From Dimorphilus gyrociliatus (taxonomy: Eukaryota > Annelida > Polychaeta > Dinophilidae), in contig CAJFCJ010000004.1 of the NCBI GenBank assembly GCA_904063045.1, positions 799,713 to 863,712 of the forward strand: 64,000 bases of DNA, in the 5' to 3' direction. Shown in pieces: positions 40,090 through 49,900 of the stretch (its first letter is position 1; the number at the start of each line of letters is the position of its first letter). The notes beneath the pieces were generated by a model. It had not been told where the DNA came from. It worked only from the letters and a program-made list of their open reading frames with translations, and made no database searches. A program made the translations under genes and the position numbers.

Positions 40090-41988
40090 TTATATTCTTA
40101 TCAATTGTACTTGGAATATTTGCAGTATAATCTACATGTTTATTCTATGTTTAGAAAATAGAAGTTTAGTATCAATATAGGCTTATTTAAATGAAAAAAA
40201 TCTATTTACATTATTTACATAGAAGCAATGTTTACTATTACAAGACAAATACTCTACTTGGTTTATCATAGACAGAAGCTTTGTTTACCTGACAAGTAAT
40301 TTTATCACATTGTGTATGAGCTAGTATACAAGACAAATAGCTGTTCTTAGATAGTATAGATTACCTAACGAGAATAATTCATTTATCACATAACAATTGT
40401 ATTTGTTCACAGCTGGGCGAGCTTTATTATTAAATTAATCATCAGATAGAAAGAAAGAAAGAAAGAAAGAAAGAAAGTAACGCTTCCCCTATACAAAACT
40501 TCTATTTAACATTAATGCGCTAGAAAATATTTATATAGTACATTTATACTTTAAAAACTATTAATTAATTAATAGTTTAATTAATTCATCAGATGAAAAA
40601 ATTGAGTTATAAAGTATATGATAAAAAATACAATACTATTTATATTACTGTTATATAAATGTATATATAAACTGCATATATACATGATCAATAATTGTTT
40701 AGTGAAGGGAGAAAGAAACATCGCTCTTTAAATAAAAAAAATTATTGTAGAATAGTTAAATATCTATAAGGATCAGCCATAGTCTTTATTATATTTAATT
40801 GAGAAAAGAGAAATATAGGTTTTTAAATAACCTGTATTATACATTAGCGATAAATTTAACAACCAATATCTCATTATTATTAATTTTTATTTTACAGAAA
40901 TTTGCTGCTAATAAATCACTTCAAGTTTGTCATGATAATATTCTTGTACTAGATCAGTTTGTAACGCTTAAAAAAAAAATCCGAGCTGCCCACGCTCTTT
41001 TGGCAGCCGTGGAGCATTCAAGTGATGCTATTGAAATATTGGATCCTATGACGTCCACTGTCCAATACGTTAATCCGACTCACGATAGAAATTTTGGTGA
41101 TATGAAACCGCAATTGCCCAGGGATGCAAAAACATTTATTCAGCGAGCTGGGGGTGAAGGAAGCTGGCAAGGAGAGTCATCTTTCCAGATTAAGGGCAAA
41201 AACTTACGATACCAATGCTACGTTCAAACAGCTGGAGGAGGTCAACATCTTGTTACGTTGCGAAGACCGATTTTTGATCAATATCCCAGTCCAATTGCGT
41301 CCAATATGGCGGACCTGAGACGAAGAGATAGCTTAACCACTAGAATACATACGCAAAGTGTTATGCACGATGCTCCCATTTTAAAGGTAAGCTACTTGAC
41401 TTTCTTAGTTCTTCCTCCCTTTTTCATTTCTCTCAAGTAATTACTATTCGACGGAGAAGGAAATGATAAATAACTTACAAATTAGGTTTTAACAGAATAG
41501 ACAAGACGTTATAAAAAGCAATTAGGGATGATGAATATGTACTATTAGTTTGGCACAGGGGGAAATACTACAATCTTAATTCTACTTGATTTCTCTTCAA
41601 TTGATCAAAATAAATATCGCTCTCTATCAATTTTTTCTGTTCTCCCTCTCCCTCTCCCTCTCTGTCTCCGTCCCTGTCTCTGTCTCTCGCTCTTGCGCTC
41701 TCTCTCTCTTTTACCTTGCACAAAGAAAGAGAAAAAAGCATATACATATCAATTTCATTCCTTGTTTTTTTTTCTTTTCAAAATGGAAGCAACTTTTCTA
41801 TTATTTAAATATAAACACACCTCTTTTCTGTTAAAATATTCCTTATTAAGCAAATTTTATGGCGTATGACCCCATTAAAAAAACCTGTCTGCTCTAGGGA
41901 GAAATAAATTCATATAAAAATTAATAATAAACTTGTATCACTTTCTTTAGAAGCAGAATAAGCGACAGCTCACTTTCATATATACACA

Positions 41989-42025
<37 letters not shown>

Positions 42026-45000
42026 CAGAAAAAAAAACTATCTTAATTCTATCTACACCTACTTTTGTAACTTAAGAAATTCTTTAATAATCAATAATTC
42101 GTCTATATCTTTACTATAAAATTAATAAAAATTATCCTTTTAGAAATTAAAGGCTTCTTTTACAAATGTAAATAAGAAAGAAAAAACAAAAAAAAGGATA
42201 TCTGATACGGTTATAGTTTTTACAGTTGCGGCCTTTAAAAGGTTACAGATTAATCTGAGAACTTTTCAATTTGACTTGATATTCTATGTTTACGCCATCT
42301 TATTTAGTTAATAGACTACTTAGTAATTACTACTTGGCCATGCCAAGATATCGACAGTTAATCTAGCTCATTATGGGAATTTCCTTGCCAGAAGCGTAAT
42401 TTATAGCAATTGCCAGCAAATTATGGCCTTGGAATAGATCTAATGGAAATTACACGGCAAACAGAAATTTTTATTCAATAGCTAAAAGGTCGTTCGGTCT
42501 AGGTAAAGAGTCAAATATTCTTTTTATCACCTTTACTGTAAATATGTAATACAATTTGAAATCATTAATATCCCCTAACCACTCTCTCCGCCACCTTCTC
42601 TCCCACCCCCATTCCTAGCCCTACCCCTTTTAAATTCTAGTCATTCTTTTCTTTAGTAACAGTTTTTCATTTACATTTTATATTACCCCAGCTTTCTTTT
42701 ATCTCCTTTACCTGCTTTGATTTTAACTATAAAACTTTTAAACACATTTACTACTTTCAATTTTTAGCATTATGGAGAATAATTAATTCATTCCTCTGCG
42801 TATATTCCACCTTTAGTTTATTTCAAACTTTTTATATATTACTTTACACTGTAGTGTAATTGGAATTTCCTATCTTAATACTTAAAAGACGAAAAAGTAT
42901 CTTGGTATGACCTAAATACACAGAGAACGTTCATAGAGCCGAAAATTCCAGGTAAATTGATATTGAAAAGAAAAAAGGAAACATGTTCCTCACTTCTATC
43001 TAACTCCTTCTCCGCTTTTGTCTTTTCTTTCCATCTCTTTTCTTTTACATCTCTTTCACCTACTCTGCCTCTATACTTTTTTATGTACCTTTTCACTTTT
43101 TACTTAATATATATTCATTCATTCCTCTACTTTTACACACACTTGCAATCATTGACAGTTTTGCGCAAAGGTGCACGAATACATCGCCTGCATACGACAT
43201 ACATTCACATGGTGACACGCAAATAAGATATTATAATTTTCTTCCACTTTCTATCTCCCTCTCTCTCTCCTAGGTCTTTTATTTTTTTCTTTTCTCGGCA
43301 CGTTGATGAAAGTACCAATTAACCTAAACAATTGCGCATCTTCCAATTATTAAGAGGGTAGCGTACTTGGATTATTTTTAGATATATCCTAGTTCTTTCT
43401 TTAAAAGGTTATTTAGGCTTTGATGAAGATTTATTTTGTAAAATAGGTAATACAATTAATCACTTGTAAAAAGGTAATGCTTAGAAGGGATTCTCCTAGT
43501 ACTAAATTGTTAAAAACTGTGTATCATTATATCTCATATTAATAAATGTATAAATAATTTATTTAATAGGTTTCTCCATATTTACAATACTCTAAGATGA
43601 ATGCTTTCTTTCACTTTCTTTTTCTCCACCTTTTATAGATTATTTCCATATTAAACAATATCAGAGACGTCTCGCCAAATAATGCATCTGCAGTCGATTC
43701 AATTTTAGACGTTTTAAAGACAGCGGAATTATATTCACCAGTTCGGAACGAGTCGAAAATACTAGATGAGATGACTAACGATTACTTTGGCGGATTAATT
43801 AATGTCAGAATTATTCATTAATCACTTTTTTTTATGTCTAATATTTCTTTATGTCTTTTTTTTATATAGCCGAAACGAAGATTATCAAGTGAGTTATCTT
43901 CAAGGGCTAGCGTTAGTAAGTATATTTTCCGCTTATGCTATTAAATTTTCTATTTAACCATGTTTTATTATTAGAAGTAGTATTATTCAATTCAAGAGCA
44001 ACATCGCTACATATGAATGAATATACAGTAAAAAGCAAACAAACAAACAAACATATAAGCATAGGTACTTTAAAAATACTTTCCTTACATTGATTTAAAA
44101 TAATCAAGTAAAAAGTTTTTTTTTCTAAGAACAAAAAAAGAGGAGATAAGCGTCTCTTCTCTTCTTGTATATAATCTCCAAAAAATCGTTATATTCTTTA
44201 TATATATCTTAACATTTTAGATGTTATATATTGTTTAATTTATATAGTTTTTAAGTAAAAAGGAAACAAAGAAAAGAAGGGAGGAAAAAAACAGGGAAGG
44301 AGAGATTTTTTCCCTCATTCTTCGAATGAGTGCTATTCTTCCGTATACATGCATAGTATATAGGGAGAGAAATTGGTATATTTCTATATAGTGTATATTC
44401 TATATAAGGAGATTAAATTAGAAAAGATACATTATTCTTTAAAAAATGGCTTCTCCTTTTCTCCTCCCTTCTGCCGCCCCCTTTCAGTTGTGTATTGATT
44501 TATGGGGGAAAATCTTACAGGTCGTGGTTCTGCAGCCAAAAAAAATAGAACCTTGCATAATTTTGCAGTAGAGAGCAGTAAACTGCAATCCGGAACCTTT
44601 AAAACGTTTAAGCGTTTGATAAAAAGTCATAAGATTTAATATAATAACGGATTAATCGACCAATTAAGGGTACAAAAACCGATCGGAAATCTCTTCGGGA
44701 TCTCGATGGGCTCGGGGACGACCGTCGTTAATTAGAAAAGAGCAGAGCTATCATAAAGAAGCCAGAGAGGATTTAAAATGCAACGAATCGACTTTCGTCA
44801 TTAAAGCAGAATATACGAATTACGGTTAATCCTAGTTTTAGGCCTACCTTATTAATTTATTCGTACGCTTCGATTAACACTTTAAGAGGGTACGTGAGAA
44901 GGACAATACTTGAGGAAAACGTTCAGCTACTTTTTGTCTGAAAACGAATTCGTTCCAGATGGGTTTAGAGTTGTTTATTTAGTTCGTTTTGTTTGTATTA

Positions 45001-46329
45001 TGTTAGACCGTTTAATATTTGTCTAAGTAATTCTTAATTTGTAGATGGCGCTAGTTTATGGAAATTTTATTAAGAAAAAGTAACTTTTCCAACATTTATA
45101 GCCAATATCAATTGGTTTCCATATTTCATATAATAAATATAGTTTGCAAAAGTATTTTCCATACTTCTGGTTTGTCAATAATGTTTATTTTTTATTTTAT
45201 TAATTAGCTGGAAAACATTGGATAAGCCAGGCAAACGTTCAAGCAAGCGTCATAGAATCTAGTCAATATGAAGAACAATTGAAAAATGATGATAAATGGA
45301 CTTTTGACGTGATAGCACTTGAAAGAGTAACAAAGAAAAGGCCCCTATTACACGCAGGTTTAAAGATACTTCGACGCTTTAACGTCATGGAATTTTTAGA
45401 TATAGATGACATAATAATGTGTAGTTGGTTAGCATTAATTGAAGATAATTATCATTCATCGAATACCTATCACAACTCCTCGCACGCGACTGATGTTCTT
45501 CAAGCTGCAGCCTACTTCTTAGCAAAGGATAAACTTAGGGATTCCATGGAGGTTATTGAGCAGGTTTCAATTTTAGTGGCGGCTATCGTCCACGATATAG
45601 ACCATCCGGGTCGCACAAACTCGTTTATTACTAATTCGAATGGCTATTTAGCAGTTTTATATAATGATATATCGGTACTAGAAAGCCATCACGCCAGCTT
45701 AGCTTTCAGATTAACGAGGAAGAGCGATTGCGTAAACATCTTTCAAAATGTGCAAAGGGACCAATATCGCTCAATTAGAGAAAAGATTATTGATGCCGTT
45801 CTAGCTACGGACATGACAAAACATTTCGATCACGTTTCAAAATTCGTTAGTAGTTTTAACGACAGTGCTAAGCCCTGCTTGGAAAGTGCCGACAGCCGGA
45901 AATTGGTATCTAGAATGCTGATAAAATGCGCTGATATATCAAATCCTCTAAGAAGTAGGAATCTATGCATAGAGTGGGCTAAGAGGATTAGCGAGGAATA
46001 CTTCGAGCAAACAGAAGATGAAAAAGAAAAAGGCTTACCAGTTATGATGGCTATTTTTGATAGGAATTGTTGCAATTTGGGAAAAGCACAAACCGGCTTT
46101 ATTGACTTTATAATTAGGGACATGTTTTCTGCATGGGATGGTTTGTTTTCATTTTATCTTTATTTTCCGGTTATTAACTTTTATCTTCTACTTTCTTTTT
46201 TTTTTTAAAAAAACAGAAGTTATACCAATTCCGGAATTAATAACGAATCTAGAAGATAATTATAAATTTTGGAAGGACGAAGAAGAAAGAATAGAAGAAG
46301 AGAGAGCTCAAGCGGATGAAACGAACTGA
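32893..46329 (+). CDS. PDE8: cAMP phosphodiesterase PDE8 (REC-PAS-HD)
   Basis: Ten exons: 32893-32955, 33086-33160, 34125-34249, 38335-38529, 38584-38638, 40898-41386, 43639-43803, 43870-43915, 45208-46140, 46217-46329 (TGA); 752 residues (human PDE8A 829). It hydrolyses cAMP with high affinity and IBMX resistance. The N terminus MGCASSVHLSQSS matches the vertebrate PDE8 MGCxxSxHxS N terminus (Gly2/Cys3 acylation type), so membrane attachment is likely. A REC-like domain lies at about 70-190 (ALLVFHKTD, HDVIILDRR, DADAVCRTIR). PAS is about 215-300 (SSDAIEILDPMTSTVQYVNP ... LVTLRRP). A linker carries RRLS, a PKA-type site also found in PDE8. The HD catalytic domain, about 430-735, has YHNSSHATDVL, VHDIDHPGRTN, LYNDISVLESHH, CADISNP and GFIDFIIRDMF, with the metal-binding His/Asp set intact. 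Exon 2 is least certain: the donor at 33161 (GTGAGA) gives the consistent phase, but the open frame continues with RERIRRSISFREGG. Poly(A) signal at 46470. Confidence 0.95.
33161..34124 (+). other. PDE8 intron 2
   Basis: AT-rich intron with a perfect hairpin (33381-33412) and (AT)n tracts. Long T/A-rich ORFs here on both strands have no splice or family support. Confidence 0.7.
33381..33412. repeat. Perfect 15-bp-arm palindrome
   Basis: Arms 33381-33395 and 33398-33412 are exact reverse complements around GG, so the 32 bases could extrude as a cruciform or fold tightly in pre-mRNA. Confidence 0.85.
34780..34836. repeat. (AT)n microsatellite, longest in the window
   Basis: About 57 bases of uninterrupted TA dinucleotides inside PDE8 intron 3. 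Confidence 0.95.
35442..35527. repeat. Compound (GT)n-(TCTA)n-(CT)n microsatellite
   Basis: GT tract (35442-35478), then tetranucleotide TCTA/CTAT units (35481-35500), then CT. The overlapping cysteine/valine-rich frame is repeat translation. Confidence 0.95.
39957..40015. repeat. Compound (GAA)n-(GTA)n trinucleotide repeat
   Basis: About nine GAA units followed directly by about eight GTA units, then GTGGTAGAAGAGGAA. The shared frame suggests the GTA block arose by point change of a GAA block and then expanded. Confidence 0.95.
40447..40477. repeat. (GAAA)n tetranucleotide repeat
   Basis: Seven or so GAAA units in PDE8 intron 5. Confidence 0.95.
41387..43638 (+). other. PDE8 intron 6 with a motif-dense block
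   Basis: AT-rich with CT and AT repeats, except for a less AT-rich block at about 42230-42490 that contains palindromic and consensus-like transcription-factor motifs (see findings). No exon recognised. Confidence 0.6.
43916..45207 (+). other. PDE8 intron 8 with a GC-elevated segment
   Basis: About 44500-44950 is clearly less AT-rich than its surroundings. It carries GGATTAATC (44649-44657), TTAATTAG (44728-44735) and TAATCC (44827-44832). AGATGGCGC is at 45043-45051. No open frame fits an exon; enhancer is an inference. Confidence 0.5.
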
Positions 46330-46469
46330 ACTGTTTTTTCCTCCTCTTTTTTTTCTATTTTTCCTACTTTTATCTATATAAATGTATATGTATATATATA
46401 TAGGTAAAATAGGTCCATATCTGTATATTCTTTTGAATTCTTAATTGGTATTTTCTCCTGAAAAATTTA

Positions 46470-46475
46470 AATAAA
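46470..46475 (+). terminator. Poly(A) signal AATAAA of PDE8
   Basis: AATAAA 141 bases past the PDE8 stop codon. Confidence 0.6.
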
Positions 46476-46964
46476 ATGAGTAACTAACAAAATAATATTA
46501 ATCTTTTCTCTATATATCCATTCTCTCTTCCTCCCCACCTGGTATCCTGTCTCATTTTTAATAATGTAGATGGCGTTGTTTTTCAACATACCTTTCCTCT
46601 CCTATACAGAAATGATTCTAACATTGCTAGTATTAAAGAAGGTAGCTGATTTGAGGATATTTTCACCTAGAAACATACGCACATATACATAATTATACAT
46701 TTATAGTGAATAAACTATTAATCATTCGAAAAACCATTGACTTCCTCTTCTGTACTCATATCATTTGATATTGAAAACCCCCTAATATTGAATTTATCGA
46801 CCTGCTCAACCACGTTGTTATAACAAATATTAAACAACCAATCAACAAGGGAAAAAAAGGTGAATGTCACGTGATCACTACAGTGTAAATCTTGAAAAAT
46901 AACAGTCGTTCTGAAGGTGATTTGCCTTGGTTTTTGGTTAATAAGGATTATTTGAGATTAATAA
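46476..46964. promoter_or_regulatory. Intergenic PDE8-SLC44 and SLC44 promoter region
   Basis: About 490 bases between the PDE8 3' end and the first SLC44 start. It carries AGATGGCGT (46568-46576) and a palindromic E-box TCACGTGA (46867-46874), 91 bases before the ATG. No TATA box is clear. Confidence 0.5.
46867..46874 (+). promoter_or_regulatory. E-box / CLEAR-type TCACGTGA
   Basis: GTCACGTGATC is the core recognised by MITF/TFE/USF-type bHLH-Zip factors, placed in the proximal promoter position of the first SLC44 gene. A second TCACGTGA lies at 24727-24734 in a CIP4 intron. Confidence 0.45.
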
Positions 46965-49900
46965 ATGGGCGAAGAGAATAAAGAAAACTACGGTAAGAAA
47001 ATTGGCAATGTATCTATAAATAAGAGAATTTACGTAGAGAATCTGTTGAAAAAAATTTACAAAGGCGGATAAACATTCCTTCAAGAATGTTTTGTCATTC
47101 GAAATATCCACTTATTAATTGATTAGCTATTGGACTAATAGCATTATATTGCATAACAATAAATGGTATAGGGAATAAACAATATACATATATATATATA
47201 TATATATATAGATGTAATGCACCAAAACATTTATATTAGTATATGCTTGTTTATTGATTTGATTTTAGCTTTAATCATTGTTAAAAAGCGGGTGTTTACG
47301 ACATATTTGATAAAATAGATAACGAAAACAACATACCTTTGCTAATAGCACTTTTAATAGAAATATTTTAAAAATGGCAACTAACCTACTTTTCAAGTAT
47401 GTAATAGAAAAAAAGAGATTTGTTCAAGTAATTCATTGTTCAATTATGAAGTAAAATAAAAAAAATCAATCAATTTTTTTATTCAGTATTTGAATATGAT
47501 TCATTATTTTAACGTTTACTAGGAAACGCCTAGTTTTTTCTTTCTTTTTATTTTCTATTTCTTTCTCTCATCACTGTCAACCATATTCTTTTCCCCTTGT
47601 TAATCAACCTTCGCCCTATTTCTTTCATAGAGGATCTAGTAAACAGGTTATTCTATTATGGTTACAAGCAATTAGTTGTTATATATTTACCATCTGAAAC
47701 TAAGGAACGATCTGTTAACGCGTGCTCTTTGCTTGTTCCATATAGGCTTGATGGCGCATTAGTTTTATCTATTAAAAGTTTGTAAAGTTCATTGAAATAT
47801 TGTTGTAATAGTATTTTCGTTACAATTTTGTGATCTATAAAGGAAAAACGATATAGCTTCTGAGTTAATATTCCCATTAATATTTTCAATATTGATTAGT
47901 TTACTGGCCGCTTTGGTAACAACAAAAACCTCCTTTGTGGAGACTACCTTCTATTTTTAGATTGTTTTCATAATTTAATTCAAAAAGTATCTTTAAACAG
48001 CATTTGTTTAATTGGCAAAGTTGCTTACGTACACTAATTAATGTATATATATATATATATATTTATGGTAATAAATACGTATAATACTGTAAGAAACAAC
48101 TCGAAAACGAACTAGATTAATATATGGAAGTGTTTTGTAAACTAACGTATAATAGGATATACGAATTATACAAAGTTTTTATAATATAGAAAAAGAGAGA
48201 GAACAAGTCTTTTTGTGGTCAGCGTTCGTGCTATCTTCCTTCTTTTTTTCTTTTTAAACAATCATAAAATTTAGCGTCTGTATTCGTGTTAAGAGTATTT
48301 ATATCCATTCTATTCAAATAGTATCGTGTATAATAGTATGAACACTATATATATATATATATATATATATATTAGTAATATACTATTCTTTCTTACTAAT
48401 CTTAAGGTTCAACAGAATGATTAATAATCAATTTTAAAATTTCTTATTATTTTCAATCTGTACTTTTTCTAGTTGCATTTTGTTACGAAAAAAAATATTC
48501 GATTCTTTTCGAAATAACTCTTTTAGCTTTATTATTTTTATCTTTCTCTATTAACTTCGTTTCTATTTATCTTGTCCTTTTCTATGTATTTATTCTCCTT
48601 CTCCTCCTCCTCCTTTTTCTCCTCCTTTAAATTGACTCATTTCAAATGATTTTATTATGGTGACGTGAATAAACAGGCACGTTTGATAAGTAGTAAACAA
48701 TGAATAATAAAAATAGAACATTATGCTATATCCATTCAATATCCTATTAAGCTGACAAGTTTTAACCATTTTTACCTTGAATATATCTTCTCTCTCTCTT
48801 TCCTCTCGCTCTCCCTTATTCAGGAATATGACGAAAGTTGAAGATATCAAAGGTTTTTATGCACCAATTGATTTGTTCATTATGCACATATATAACTGTT
48901 AAAAAGTAGCGTTATTGACGATATGCTACATTCCAAGTGATCTCTTATGTTCGATAACTCAATCTCAAAGTGCATACGTGTGCTACTGTGCGTGTTTTTT
49001 TTCATTTTTAGATCTTAAAATACACAAGTTGCTTCTTTTTTTTATATATATATAAACTAGGCAACAGATGTCTAGTTTATTTTCGATTTTTGACGAGAAA
49101 TTAGCTTAGAAACATTTTCTATCCAGTAAAGAACACTGTTTCAATAAGTTGAAGCATATTTCTTTATATATATCGCATATTAATATATACTTTTTACATA
49201 TATATATATATTAGTATACATACTTCTTTGATAATGAATTATGACGGCTGAAAAACCAATGGAATTAACTGAAAATACAGATCTCTTAAATAAAAAGAAA
49301 TATGGTTTACTAACTTATTACATATCTTTAATAGGGCTTAGTTGATTTCTTTTATTTTTTTAATTAATTACAATAGACATAAGTTTAATTAGTATTTATA
49401 TTTATATATTATTTGAAAATTTTCAGGTGAACCCCAAAAGTTCGATCCAACTTTCAAAGGACCAATTAAGGATCGAGGATGTACGGATATAATATGTTGT
49501 TTACTATTCATAATATTTGTATTAGGAATGGTTGCAGTTTCAATTTTGGGTAAATATATATACTATATAGGTCTATTTATATGATATACTGTATATTAAA
49601 CAATATCTAATTGAAGAAATGTACGTAACAACCTTATATAGATCTCTCTTGGAAAAAAGAAAATATTTTTTTTTTTAACTTAAATAAAGGACAAATATTT
49701 GCTTTGTTACCTACCTAAAAAAATTTTTATAGGTTGAACTTGAAATAGTTAAAGTAAAGCAAAGAAGAACCTGAGAAAAAAAAAATATACCATTGCTATT
49801 CATTCAGAGATTATTGATTATCAATTATCCTTTTTAAAGAATTTTATTTTGCTCTCTCTCTCTCTATCTCTCTGTCTTCTTTATTTAATAAATTATTTAC

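Larger units (their letters stand above)
38639..40897 (+). other. PDE8 intron 5, 2.3 kb
   Basis: Holds the compound GAA/GTA trinucleotide and GAAA tetranucleotide repeats, (AT)n at 40058-40086, and AGGAGGCGCTA at 38878-38888. A moderately GC patch at about 39430-39490 (GGGCTAGCAATCTTCCGTGC) is unexplained. No exon recognised. Confidence 0.6.

Noticed and set aside
45830-46123. 97-codon minus-strand ORF
   Set aside because: Shadow of the PDE8 catalytic exon.
47597-47889. ORFs on both strands in SLC44 intron 1
   Set aside because: No conserved motif, no splice context, and they overlap each other.
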